Of a stretch of DNA of 64,000 nucleotides, positions 26,372-35,453 are shown piece after piece (position 1 is the stretch's first letter; each line of letters begins with the position of its first letter). A program made the position numbers and the translations under genes. The stretch is from Chitinophagales bacterium (lineage in GTDB: Bacteria > Bacteroidota > Bacteroidia > Chitinophagales > UBA2359). Under the pieces are notes generated by a model. It was not told the origin of the DNA and made no database searches. It was given only the letters and a program-made list of their open reading frames with translations. Location of the stretch: NCBI GenBank assembly GCA_041392475.1, contig JAWKLZ010000001.1, positions 2,728,001-2,792,000 of the forward strand. The letters are read 5' to 3'.

Positions 26372-27784
26372 GTGAAAATCCGAATCATCAGCGAAAAGAA
26401 AATCTCTCCTTTGTCTATGCAGTTTCCCCTGCAACATCCCGATTTCTTCAATATTCGGCAGCCCCCCACCAATGTTACCAAGACAAATGACGATATGCTG
26501 AGTGTTTTTATACACTACGAAGCCTACCAAAAACTGTGGGAACACGTGCGTCTCGATTTCCACAATGAATTAGGAGGGGCTATGCTTGGATATTATGGAA
26601 GCGACAATGGCAATGAATTCATTGTAGTGACGGATGTATTCAACCAACCTCCTGAATATTTCTCCACTCCGACCATGCTTCGATTCACTGGTCAATTCTA
26701 CGATGATTTGGAAGAATACGTCACCCAGATTGAAGCCCAATATCCCAATATTCTCCGTTTAGGGCTCTACCACACACACCCCAACTATGGCGTTTTCCTC
26801 TCCAAAACCGATGCAAAAACCTTCAAAGGCATTTTCAAAGACCCCTTCCAAATAGCGATGGTCGTCGACCCAGTGCGAGAAGAAGACGGCGTGTTTTTTT
26901 GGATAGGCAGCGAACTCTCTCGGCGCACAGGTTACCGAATTTTTCACACCGATGACACCAAATTTGCACTACACACTGCCAAAACCCGCAACCCGCTTGC
27001 CGCCAAATACAATACACAATTGCAGCTCGATACAAAAAACCAGATTATTCCCAAAATTCAGGTTTTTGAAAGCCAAGTTACCGATGACCTTCAAAAAAAA
27101 CCGCAACGGATTGATATACAATCACATTCCTCCGATGAGCCCACCCGCATCACCATCGAAAAAACCACGCACCGCATAGACAAACCCCTATATATTCCAC
27201 GAGTCTGCCCACTCTACGACATGCACTACCGCAACCGAGAATTTCGGCTCTACCGCTATTTTGTACCCCTCCAAAAATCGCCCGAATTGGAATCTTTTCC
27301 CTACGAAATATTCATTCACCGCAATGTAGAAAACCAATTGACGCTTGCCTTAGAGCAAAAACAACAAGTATTGGGCTTTTTAAGAGGCAATTTGCATTAC
27401 GACAAACTGCAAAAGCTCTACTTTGTAGATGCTTACGAAGCGGTCATAACCGAACCTACAACCGATTTATTGCCCTTCAACAGCATCGCCCATGCTATTG
27501 AGGAACAGCGCAAAAAAGGAATAACCAATATTTTAGGGTGGTTTTTTGCAAGCCATAAACCTTATTTAGACGTTTTTCGTTTTACGACCATGCACCAAAA
27601 GCTCTTTGATAAAAACCATCATTTTGGCATCGTTTTGCGTACCAAAGCCTTAGAAGAACAAAAAGACGAGTCTGCAAAAACCGTGTTAGATGTAGAAAAT
27701 GCGTATATTGTAGCCTATAATTTCGACAAAAACATTCCTTATGATTATTTTAGAAACTTGTTTTTGTATGAAAAACCCTATTAA
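26372..27784 (+). CDS. JAMM/MPN metalloprotease with a second, apparently inactive MPN domain
   Basis: 470 residues from a GTG start; ATG 26417 is an alternative that keeps both domains. The first domain (about 44-190) has the complete JAMM motif: Glu66 in HNELGGAMLG, then HTHPNYGVFLSKTD with His134, His136, Ser144 and Asp147. This is the zinc site of deubiquitinases and Ub-like proteases. Residues 310-425 repeat the same pattern (IHRNVENQLTLALEQKQQVLGFL, then NILGWFFASHKPYLDVFRF and HHFGIVL). There, the glutamate, histidines and aspartate are missing. The arrangement recalls the Rpn11-Rpn8 MPN+/MPN- pair in a single chain. It ends three bases before the ZorA-like gene, so the two are cotranscribed. 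Confidence 0.87.
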   Translation: MKIRIISEKKISPLSMQFPLQHPDFFNIRQPPTNVTKTNDDMLSVFIHYEAYQKLWEHVRLDFHNELGGAMLGYYGSDNGNEFIVVTDVFNQPPEYFSTPTMLRFTGQFYDDLEEYVTQIEAQYPNILRLGLYHTHPNYGVFLSKTDAKTFKGIFKDPFQIAMVVDPVREEDGVFFWIGSELSRRTGYRIFHTDDTKFALHTAKTRNPLAAKYNTQLQLDTKNQIIPKIQVFESQVTDDLQKKPQRIDIQSHSSDEPTRITIEKTTHRIDKPLYIPRVCPLYDMHYRNREFRLYRYFVPLQKSPELESFPYEIFIHRNVENQLTLALEQKQQVLGFLRGNLHYDKLQKLYFVDAYEAVITEPTTDLLPFNSIAHAIEEQRKKGITNILGWFFASHKPYLDVFRFTTMHQKLFDKNHHFGIVLRTKALEEQKDESAKTVLDVENAYIVAYNFDKNIPYDYFRNLFLYEKPY

Positions 27785-27787
27785 AAA

Positions 27788-29368
27788 ATGTCAGGACTTT
27801 ACATCATAGAATCTTCATTTGGGCAATTCCTCATTTATACCATCACCGTTCTATTTATTGTAGCGGTGTTTGTGGTCGTCAGAGAAATTGTTCGCTTTCA
27901 AGTGACTGAAAACGAGGCTTTCAAAAAACTAAACTACAATTTTCACCACGAAATAGATTGGACACAGCAAGCCAGCCTCACCCGAGAAAGCCTTTATGAA
28001 ATACTCAAAAAAGACTGCAAAACCGAAAGCATCGCCTGCAATCGCTTGTCCACCATATATTACCTCGCCCGTCAAGCACAAGAGGTAAAACAAGATGTAT
28101 TGACCGATACCGACATTTTGGAAGAAGATGCCCGTTTTTCGACCAACTATTTGCGCTATGCCCGTTCTGCAATGGTCATTTTGGGACTCTTAGGAACGCT
28201 ATTTGGATTCGCACAATCGGTTGGTTATGCCAGTTTTATCTTCTCCGAGATCAACACAGCCACCATTCAAACCTTGCTAACTTCCTATACTGATGCCTCC
28301 AATCAAATGATGGGTATGTTGATTCCGATGAAAAGTGCCTTATTGACCAGCTTTTGGGGTGTATTGGCAACTGTATTTTTGAGCCTACTCCTATTACCGC
28401 TCAACTGGATCAAGCAGCAGTTTTTTGCCAAGTTGGAAGTTTTTTCTACCACCCAATTGATTCCCGTTTTCAATCCCGCCAAAAAAGACTTCAATATTGG
28501 CTTGCTGATAGATACCGTCACCAAAAACACCATTGCAGTCAACGAAATTGTCACGAAAGTGGAACAAATTTCTACCAACATTTCCAAGGATTACGAATAC
28601 ATGAGTCAATACAGTAGAAGTATGCAAGCGAGTACAGAAGGTTTCGTGGAAGCACAGGAAATGCTGCACGGGGATTTGCAGACCTTGACACAATTGGTGA
28701 AGGCCTACAAAGAAAACGAAGAAAAAGCGGGTGAAAGTCAATACAAAATCATAGAAGCCCTCAACCTTCACAACATCACTCTCGAAAGAATCAGCAAAAA
28801 AATTCAGGAAACCGAATTTAATGTGGGAGATTGGCTGCAAGAAATCATCCAACTTTCCAAAGAACAACAGCGTTCCTTCAAAATGGACGTGGAAGCTCTT
28901 GTTCAATTGACCAAACAAAACCTCAACAATCTGCAAAGTGTGCTAAACCGTTTTGGGCTGAATGTCAATAAATTTGAAACGAATCTCGACAAAATGTCCA
29001 CTTACCTCACCCACTTTAGTTCTACGATGGAGGAAGTGACCCATCAAGAAGTCGAACAAATAAAGGTACTTGCTATCGAAATGAAAAACTTGGGCAGCAG
29101 CTTGTCTCAAATCCAAGCAAACATCCCTCAACAAATGGACAAACTCACCAAAACCCTGCAAGAAACAAACGTGGCGAGCAATCCGAAATACATCGAAAAA
29201 GTGGCGCAAGAAATCGCCGACCAAGAAATCAAAAAACGGATGAAAATGTTTGAGGAAGAAAGGCAACAAATCGGCAATTACCAATTGGAGGCACACCACG
29301 ATGAGGATCAAAGAGGCGGTATTCGATCAGCATTGAAGAATATGTTTAATTGGAAAGACGAAGAGTAG
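27788..29368 (+). CDS. MotA/TolQ/ExbB (ZorA-like) membrane protein with long coiled-coil tail
   Basis: 526 residues. A first membrane span is at 12-32. A MotA/ExbB-like core at about 126-207 has two spans, SAMVILGLLGTLFGFAQSV and SALLTSFWGVLATVFLSLLLLPLNW. A predominantly helical, coiled-coil cytoplasmic tail runs from about 215 to 510. Such proteins form ion-driven channel motors; ZorA of the Zorya defence system has a similar channel-plus-tail layout. No MotB/ZorB-type peptidoglycan-binding partner is present in the window. It is the last gene of the Ub-like locus; its stop is three bases from the stop of the convergent barrel gene. Confidence 0.8.
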   Translation: MSGLYIIESSFGQFLIYTITVLFIVAVFVVVREIVRFQVTENEAFKKLNYNFHHEIDWTQQASLTRESLYEILKKDCKTESIACNRLSTIYYLARQAQEVKQDVLTDTDILEEDARFSTNYLRYARSAMVILGLLGTLFGFAQSVGYASFIFSEINTATIQTLLTSYTDASNQMMGMLIPMKSALLTSFWGVLATVFLSLLLLPLNWIKQQFFAKLEVFSTTQLIPVFNPAKKDFNIGLLIDTVTKNTIAVNEIVTKVEQISTNISKDYEYMSQYSRSMQASTEGFVEAQEMLHGDLQTLTQLVKAYKENEEKAGESQYKIIEALNLHNITLERISKKIQETEFNVGDWLQEIIQLSKEQQRSFKMDVEALVQLTKQNLNNLQSVLNRFGLNVNKFETNLDKMSTYLTHFSSTMEEVTHQEVEQIKVLAIEMKNLGSSLSQIQANIPQQMDKLTKTLQETNVASNPKYIEKVAQEIADQEIKKRMKMFEEERQQIGNYQLEAHHDEDQRGGIRSALKNMFNWKDEE

Positions 29369-29371
29369 TAC

Positions 29372-30553
29372 TTAGAATACATACTCTACTGATAGTTTGT
29401 AAACAATATTTGCAAATTCATTAAGAGCATATAAGTTATTCGCAATAGTTTTCTCATATATTCCACCAATCCTAATTTTGCCACCTACGTCCATCCCAAT
29501 TCCAGCCCGATAACCAAACTCTTTAGTAGCGACTTCAATCGGTTGAACCATAAATGTTTCTGTGCTTCCTTCATTCTTCAAAGCATAACCAACTACACCT
29601 CCTAAAGAAACAAACGGCTTTATCTTCCTTTTCAATGGCAAAGTATAGATAAAATCCACTGGCAGCTGTAGATATTGTAGGTCAAAATTCACATATTCCG
29701 TCCAAGGATAAATCGTGGGTTGAGCAAAAGAAGCTCCTTTTTTGATAAACAATAAGGAAACACCCAATGCCAGTTTTTCATTAAAAACCACATTCATGAA
29801 ACCTCCGAAACTCACACCAGTTCTTTTATCAAAATTGAAATTGTAATATCTATGTGCTTCAGAAAGATATGCAACATCGCTCCAAGTTAATCCAGCTTTC
29901 AATCCAAAAACAGTTCTAACCTTATTTGGATTTTTATGGACAACACTATTTGCCGTTGCATCCATACATTGATTGTAGCGAGAAACTGCTTTCATCATAT
30001 CTTCATATTTCAAATCTACATTATCCAATTTAGAAGACATTTCAGAACAATCTGACATTAAATATTGCAACACACCAATATGCTTATTATTTTTTCTATA
30101 TTTATTTTGTGAAACAAATATTTCATTGTTTTCCAGAAGAATCATCCCATCCTCGGCTTTTTCTACATAAAATTCTTTTCCTATTCTATATAAACTTATC
30201 TTTCCTTCTACCAAATAAGAAGCAAAAACCTTCTTCGCTTCTTCGCCATCTTTTGTAGGCAAGGTCTTAGACTTGAATAAAGTTCTATTCTCCAATCTAA
30301 TCAATTGAATATCATAAGGTGTATATATCAAAAAATCATTTTTCTTGTCGGACTTAAATAAAATTTCAGAGCCATCTTCAACAGTCATTTTCACACTACC
30401 TCTGAGTGTATCGTTGGAATAGGATACGACCATATCTGCATAGTTCTGAGCTTTTAATGAAATGGATAAACAAAACATTAATGCAAAAAAGCACAATAGA
30501 TACCCCGTTTTGAAACTGCAAATAAAAACCTGATTGTCAAATGCATTTTTCAT
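29372..30553 (-). CDS. Outer-membrane beta-barrel protein (PorT-like family)
   Basis: From ATG 30553 the product is 393 residues with a signal peptide ending ISLKAQ. The N-terminal 180 residues contain strands such as VKMTVEDGSEILFKS and a helical part. The C-terminal half shows alternating amphipathic strands (TVFGLKAGLTWSDV, TGVSFGGFMNVVF, PFVSLGGVVGYALK, EFGYRAGIGMDVGG) and ends in the aromatic residue of KLSVEYVF, as outer-membrane barrels do. It follows the TPR-like gene by a few bases and is probably cotranscribed. Role unknown. Confidence 0.8.
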   Translation of the reverse strand: MKNAFDNQVFICSFKTGYLLCFFALMFCLSISLKAQNYADMVVSYSNDTLRGSVKMTVEDGSEILFKSDKKNDFLIYTPYDIQLIRLENRTLFKSKTLPTKDGEEAKKVFASYLVEGKISLYRIGKEFYVEKAEDGMILLENNEIFVSQNKYRKNNKHIGVLQYLMSDCSEMSSKLDNVDLKYEDMMKAVSRYNQCMDATANSVVHKNPNKVRTVFGLKAGLTWSDVAYLSEAHRYYNFNFDKRTGVSFGGFMNVVFNEKLALGVSLLFIKKGASFAQPTIYPWTEYVNFDLQYLQLPVDFIYTLPLKRKIKPFVSLGGVVGYALKNEGSTETFMVQPIEVATKEFGYRAGIGMDVGGKIRIGGIYEKTIANNLYALNEFANIVYKLSVEYVF

Positions 30554-30590
30554 TTTCACTCTTATTTTAATTTTAATTATCAATTCCTTC

Positions 30591-32138
30591 TCACTTCAAA
30601 AACTTCCCTCGAATCACCTCCTCAACAGGTCGCCCTTCAATCTTGCTCTCCAACCACGAAATAATATCGAAATACAAAAAAGTACGTTTTTCGTAAGGAA
30701 CATCGGATAAATCTACCAAAGTCTTATGCAAAGTTACAAAACCATCCTGCAATTGGTTCGGAAAAATTTTGGGCAATCGGCGGAGAAATTGAAGGATTGC
30801 TTCTTGCATCCCGTGAAAGTCATTCATCTTCTTCAAAAAGCGATAAGTCGACTTCACCTGACTCTCTATCAGCGTATTGTGTTCCAATTCAAAATGTGAA
30901 ATAAGTAACAAAATCCGAGCAAAACAATGAATATCCTCCCTTAGTTGCACATTTCCCTGATTGACAATTTCATTCAAATAATCAATTGCAGTATCATAAT
31001 CATCACTCGCAAAATAGATACAAGCAATTTTGTAGTAAAATACCAAAATTCGATGTTTGTCCAGTTTTCGCCCCAGTTTCTTTATATTCGCTTCAATAGC
31101 AGGCACCAATTCCTTTGCTTCTGTAAACGTACCTTCCAAAAAATGCTTGTTGATGCGGTGAATTGAAGTAAACAAAAATACCTGAATCTCAATATTTTCA
31201 TTCCGCTTCACCACATCATGTTCCCCAAACTCCTTCAACAATTGCAGCACTTCCACAAACTTCGTATAATAGCGGGTATTGTACAAAGCCGCCAACAAAT
31301 TGTTCAAGCCTTTGACGTAGTGAAACGGCTCTAATTCAATCATGATGGGGTTCTTCAAAAACAAATTCACCCACTTATCCGCATACCGATAGCAATACGG
31401 AAAATTCTGCAAAATGTAAAAATACCACACATAAGAACGGTACAAATGCAGTTTCTCATAAAAACTCAACTCACAAGAGTTTGCCCCTTCAATTTGCGCC
31501 AATTGTTCTTCAAAAAAAGTTTCTACTTCTTTCTCATCCTCCTCATTCCGAATGTGTCCCATTTTGATATAGAGTCCATACAACTGCAATGCAAGATCGG
31601 ACAAACGATTGCTGCGGTAAATGACTTCATCTATTTGGCGAGATTCTTTGGTCAATTGTTCGGCGCGTCCTTCAATGCTTCGGGTGATGTATTGCGATTC
31701 AATTAGCTTCTCAAACTCAATGATTTCTACACAAAGCATATTTTGTTGGGCCTCCATCGCTGTCGTTTTCGTTTTGTCCAATAGCTTCAAACTCTGCATA
31801 TACAGGCCTTTGTTGTAGAGCAATTTGGCATAATCCAGTTGTTGCCGAATCTCCATATCTATGTTGTGGTGAAAGTGTTGCAGCCGCAAACTCAATAGAA
31901 TTTGCTTGTAGAGGTGAGATTTGAGGTTGGGAATCTGAACACGTTTGATTTCAGGAGCCTTGTCCGAAATTTTCGATTCATCATAGCTTTTCATCTTGTC
32001 CAAGACATCAAACAACTGAATGAATTTGGCATTTTCGCTACTTTGTGTTCGACTCACATACACTTTGAAATGCCGTTTTTCTGCCCTCGAAAGGGTTTTG
32101 ATCAACTGATATAGGGCATCTGTTTGTTGGTTAGGCAT
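30591..32138 (-). CDS. TPR-like helical protein of unknown function
   Basis: 515 residues beginning MPNQQTDALYQLIKTLSRAEKRHFKVY. The start is typical of a family of about 500-residue Bacteroidota proteins that I know only as hypothetical. The rest is all-helical with TPR-like periodicity (for example DDYDTAIDYLNEIVNQGNVQ). No signal peptide, so cytosolic. It is first in a two-gene unit with the barrel gene. A similar but truncated protein may be encoded at 11172-11669. Confidence 0.78.
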   Translation of the reverse strand: MPNQQTDALYQLIKTLSRAEKRHFKVYVSRTQSSENAKFIQLFDVLDKMKSYDESKISDKAPEIKRVQIPNLKSHLYKQILLSLRLQHFHHNIDMEIRQQLDYAKLLYNKGLYMQSLKLLDKTKTTAMEAQQNMLCVEIIEFEKLIESQYITRSIEGRAEQLTKESRQIDEVIYRSNRLSDLALQLYGLYIKMGHIRNEEDEKEVETFFEEQLAQIEGANSCELSFYEKLHLYRSYVWYFYILQNFPYCYRYADKWVNLFLKNPIMIELEPFHYVKGLNNLLAALYNTRYYTKFVEVLQLLKEFGEHDVVKRNENIEIQVFLFTSIHRINKHFLEGTFTEAKELVPAIEANIKKLGRKLDKHRILVFYYKIACIYFASDDYDTAIDYLNEIVNQGNVQLREDIHCFARILLLISHFELEHNTLIESQVKSTYRFLKKMNDFHGMQEAILQFLRRLPKIFPNQLQDGFVTLHKTLVDLSDVPYEKRTFLYFDIISWLESKIEGRPVEEVIRGKFLK

Positions 32139-32227
32139 TGTAGCTAAATTAAATGCAATTCTATGTTTATCAGAAAATTAAAGCAAACAAAAAACACTTG
32201 AACCATGTAGTAAAGCCCAAATTTAGG

Positions 32228-32259
32228 TTTGAAAGTTGAACCTTTTTGCCATAGTTTTG
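32228..32259 (+). promoter_or_regulatory. leuA promoter
   Basis: TTTG (32228-32231), 20 bases, then TAGTTTTG (32252-32259): an exact Bacteroidota -33/-7 pair. It predicts a transcript start near 32266 and a leader of about 170 bases. Confidence 0.7.
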
Positions 32260-32317
32260 TACTTCAATGCTAATCTATTATAGCTACAAAGCTAAAAAAT
32301 ATTGGCAGAGACCACAA

Positions 32318-32401
32318 AGACTTTTGACGTTTGATGTAACAGCACATCTACTTTTATGTTTCCCATTCACCATGCAATAGGATTCTGAACTTCAAAAGTC
32401 T
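32318..32401 (+). ncRNA. Structured leader of leuA (putative attenuator or riboswitch)
   Basis: A perfect 10-bp stem pairs 32318-32327 (AGACTTTTGA) with 32392-32401 (TCAAAAGTCT). Inside it GATGT/ACATC forms a small hairpin near 32333-32348. The closed unit lies between the leuA promoter and the ATG at 32436. No family is recognised; the structure was judged by eye. Confidence 0.45.
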
Positions 32402-32435
32402 ATATGGATTACTTCAACAAAATTCAGTAAACAAT

Positions 32436-33605
32436 ATGTCCGAACGAATTTATATCTTTGATACGACCCTAAGAGATGGCGAACAAGTCCCTGGCAGCAA
32501 ATTGAACATGGAAGAAAAAATCGAAATTGCTCGGCATTTGGAGCAATTAGGTGTCGACATCATTGAAGCGGGATTCCCCATTTCTAGCCCAGGGGATTTT
32601 GAAGCAGTAGTAGAAATTTCTAAAGCAGTCAAACTACCGACTATATGCGGTCTTTCAAGAGCTGTAAAACAAGATATTAAAGTAGCAGGTGATGCGCTAA
32701 AATATGCCAAACGTCCTCGTATCCACACAGGTATTGGCACTTCTGACATACACATCCAACACAAACTCCGAAGTACAAGAGCCGACATATTGGAACGTGC
32801 AATTGGATGTGTCAAATACGCCAAATCATTTGTAGAAGATGTAGAATTTTATGCCGAAGATGCGGGAAGAACTGACAATGAATACCTTGCACAAGTCGTT
32901 GAAGCAGTTATCAAAGCAGGAGCTACGGTCGTCAATATTCCCGATACAACGGGCTACTGTTTGCCCGAAATGTATGGCGCAAAAATTCGCTACTTGATGG
33001 AGAATGTGCCCAATATTCACAAAGCCATCATCTCCGCCCACTGCCACAACGATTTGGGCTTGGCTACTGCCAATTCGATTGCAGCCGTCCAAAATGGCGC
33101 ACGCCAAATCGAGTGTACCATCAATGGCATTGGCGAAAGAGCGGGCAATACCTCATTGGAGGAAGTAGTGATGATCATGCGCCAACATCCTGAATTGAAG
33201 CTGGATACGAATATCAATACACGCTTATTGTGTCCTATCAGCAAAATGGTTTCTGATTTGATGCACATGCCTGTACAAGCCAACAAAGCAGTAGTTGGCG
33301 CAAATGCTTTTGCTCATTCGTCTGGTATTCACCAAGATGGAGTTATCAAACACCGAGAAAGTTATGAAATCATTGATCCAGCAGAAGTTGGTGCAGATGG
33401 TACTTTGATTGTATTGACGGCTCGAAGCGGTCGTGCAGCTTTGCTTCACCGTATGCAGCGGTTGGGTTATGACTATGGTAAAGAAGATTTGGCACTCATT
33501 TACGAACAATTTTTGAAGGTAGCCGATAGTAAAAGAGAAGTCAAAGACGAAGATTTGCACGAATTGGCAAATTTTTTTGAAGAAAAAGTAGCGGTTGCAG
33601 TTTAG
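32436..33605 (+). CDS. leuA: 2-isopropylmalate synthase, short form
   Basis: LeuA condenses acetyl-CoA with 2-ketoisovalerate, the first committed step of leucine synthesis. The 389-residue protein has the HMGL-like TIM barrel: FDTTLRDGEQVPG, the metal-binding SAHCHNDLGLATAN, GIGERAGNTSLEEV and SGIHQDGVIK. It lacks the C-terminal LeuA regulatory (dimer) domain of the usual 500-residue enzymes, so leucine feedback on the protein is not expected. That fits the structured leader upstream. leuC and leuD follow; leuB is not in the window. A citramalate or homocitrate synthase role is possible but less likely given leuCD. Confidence 0.88.
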   Translation: MSERIYIFDTTLRDGEQVPGSKLNMEEKIEIARHLEQLGVDIIEAGFPISSPGDFEAVVEISKAVKLPTICGLSRAVKQDIKVAGDALKYAKRPRIHTGIGTSDIHIQHKLRSTRADILERAIGCVKYAKSFVEDVEFYAEDAGRTDNEYLAQVVEAVIKAGATVVNIPDTTGYCLPEMYGAKIRYLMENVPNIHKAIISAHCHNDLGLATANSIAAVQNGARQIECTINGIGERAGNTSLEEVVMIMRQHPELKLDTNINTRLLCPISKMVSDLMHMPVQANKAVVGANAFAHSSGIHQDGVIKHRESYEIIDPAEVGADGTLIVLTARSGRAALLHRMQRLGYDYGKEDLALIYEQFLKVADSKREVKDEDLHELANFFEEKVAVAV

Positions 33606-33639
33606 GATATACAAGAAACTCTTCGTTACCGTGAAAACA

Positions 33640-33670
33640 GACTACAAAAGTTTTAAAAACTTTTGTAGTC
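33640..33670 (+). terminator. Terminator-like hairpin after leuA
   Basis: Perfect 15-bp arms (33640-33654 and 33656-33670) 35 bases after the leuA stop. The T-tract after the stem is weak. Confidence 0.6.
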
Positions 33671-33722
33671 TTGAGTAATACACTGCAACATAAGATTCTT
33701 TATATTTCAGCAGCAGCGCTGC

Positions 33723-33859
33723 GACACTATTTGTAGAAATGATAATGAATAGATTTTCAGGAGGGGTGTAGCCTCGACGCCATAAAAACCAGTTATTTAT
33801 ACGTGCCGAAGCTACGCTCCTATGTTTCTATCCTTATAGATTTTCCTACAAATAGTGTC
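33723..33859. repeat. 137-bp palindromic (MITE-like) element between leuA and leuC
   Basis: Terminal inverted repeats of 14 bp match perfectly (GACACTATTTGTAG at 33723-33736 and its complement at 33846-33859). An inner imperfect pair, around 33761-33778 and 33802-33820, makes most of the unit able to fold on itself. No ORF and no target duplication were seen. Confidence 0.75.
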
Positions 33860-33955
33860 AGGGCTACCCCCTTATAATTCAGCCATATTTATCTTAACAA
33901 TTAAAATTTCTCAAACAACTGTTTATCAGTGTGTTTTTCATTTTAATTGTCATTT

Positions 33956-33963
33956 TAATTTTG
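33956..33963 (+). promoter_or_regulatory. Probable leuC -7 box TAATTTTG
   Basis: An exact TAnnTTTG match about 67 bases before the leuC ATG. No TTTG lies at the standard -33 spacing, only GTGTTTTTC. Confidence 0.45.
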
Positions 33964-34030
33964 ATTTACTACTTTACAGCGTATTAGACAAAATATTTTT
34001 AGATAAAACAAACTATTCCAACACAACTCC

Positions 34031-35443
34031 ATGTCGCAAAAAACACTATTCGATAAAATATGGGATGCCCACATAGTTAAGTCCATTGAAGGTGGCCCCG
34101 ATGTATTGTATATTGATTGCCATTTCATTCACGAAGTTACCAGCCCACAAGCCTTTGCAGGTTTGGATAAGCGAGGCATCACCGTAGCCCGACCCAAACA
34201 AACAGTCGCAACGGCAGATCACAACGTTCCGACCCTCAATCAGCACCTTCCTATCAAAGATATGCTTTCCCGTTTTCAAGTCGATACCTTGACTGAAAAC
34301 TGCAAAAAACATGGCGTAGAACTCTACGGTTTAGACCATCCTTATCAAGGGATTGTGCATGTGATTGGGCCTGAATTGGGAGTCACTCAACCTGGCATGA
34401 CCATCGTTTGTGGTGATAGTCATACTTCTACGCATGGTGCATTCGGAAACATTGCTTTTGGTATTGGTACGAGTGAGGTTGAAATGGTTTTGGCCACACA
34501 GTGCATCATGCAGGGCAAGCCCAAACGAATGAGAATCAACATTGAAGGAGAATTGGAGAAGGGTGTGGTGTCCAAAGATATTGTACTGTATATTCTCTCC
34601 AAAATCACTGCAAGCGGTGCAACGGGGTATTTCATAGAGTTTGCAGGTTCTGCAATTCGCTCCCTTTCGATGGAAGCCCGCATGACTATCTGCAATATGA
34701 GCATCGAAATGGGCGCAAGGGGTGGCATGATTGCACCAGATGAAACCACTTTTGCTTATATCAAAGGAAGGGAATTTGCACCACAAGGTGCTGATTTTGA
34801 CAAGGCTGTGGAGCATTGGGAAAACCTGTATTCCGACGAGGATGCGGTTTTTGATAAGGAATACTATTTTGATGCAGCAGACATTGAACCAATGGTGACA
34901 TATGGAACAAACCCAGGGATGGGTATCAAAATCACCGAAAATGTTCCTTCGCTTCAACAAATAGATTCTGAAAGCCATATTTCCTTCAAAAAGTCGTTGG
35001 TTTATATGGATTTGCAGCCCGATGAATCGCTTTTGGGCAAGGAGGTGAACTATGTTTTTATTGGCAGTTGCACCAACTCTCGCATTGAAGACCTACGAAT
35101 GGTCGCGGATATTGTCCAAGGTCGCCAAAAAGCAGACAATGTGTATGCTTTCATCGTTCCTGGCTCTAAACAAGTGGAAGCTCAAGCGAAAGAGGAAGGT
35201 TTAGACAAGATTTTTGAAGCAGCAGGTTTTGAATTGCGGCAAGCAGGTTGCTCGGCTTGTTTGGGAATGAATGAAGACAAGATTCCGAAAGGAGAATATT
35301 GTGTATCAACGTCTAACCGCAATTTTGAAGGTCGGCAAGGGCCTGGCGCAAGAACTATTTTGGCGAGTCCTTTGACGGCGGCGGCTACTGCAATTCGTGG
35401 AAAAATCACGGATGTGAGAGAGTTGTTGAAGGTCAATGCCTAA
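34031..35443 (+). CDS. leuC: 3-isopropylmalate dehydratase large subunit
   Basis: The iron-sulfur isomerase subunit that, with LeuD, converts 2- to 3-isopropylmalate. 470 residues, the usual length. Seen: VARPKQTVATADHNVPT, GDSHTSTHGAFG, and the [4Fe-4S] cysteines in GSCTNSRIEDL and GCSACLGMN, followed by STSNRNFEGRQG. The ATG at 34031 gives MSQKTLFDKIWDAH, the standard family start. The gene follows leuA after 425 bases that hold a hairpin and a palindromic element. Confidence 0.97.
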   Translation: MSQKTLFDKIWDAHIVKSIEGGPDVLYIDCHFIHEVTSPQAFAGLDKRGITVARPKQTVATADHNVPTLNQHLPIKDMLSRFQVDTLTENCKKHGVELYGLDHPYQGIVHVIGPELGVTQPGMTIVCGDSHTSTHGAFGNIAFGIGTSEVEMVLATQCIMQGKPKRMRINIEGELEKGVVSKDIVLYILSKITASGATGYFIEFAGSAIRSLSMEARMTICNMSIEMGARGGMIAPDETTFAYIKGREFAPQGADFDKAVEHWENLYSDEDAVFDKEYYFDAADIEPMVTYGTNPGMGIKITENVPSLQQIDSESHISFKKSLVYMDLQPDESLLGKEVNYVFIGSCTNSRIEDLRMVADIVQGRQKADNVYAFIVPGSKQVEAQAKEEGLDKIFEAAGFELRQAGCSACLGMNEDKIPKGEYCVSTSNRNFEGRQGPGARTILASPLTAAATAIRGKITDVRELLKVNA

Positions 35444-35453
35444 TTTTTTTTTT

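Noticed and set aside
25488..29368. Complete Zorya or Bil system
   Set aside because: No ZorB, ZorD/E or BilC-type E1 is present; only the channel-like and E2/JAMM/Ub-like parts are found.
34331..34978. 215-codon minus-strand ORF inside leuC
   Set aside because: Antisense shadow of a highly conserved gene.
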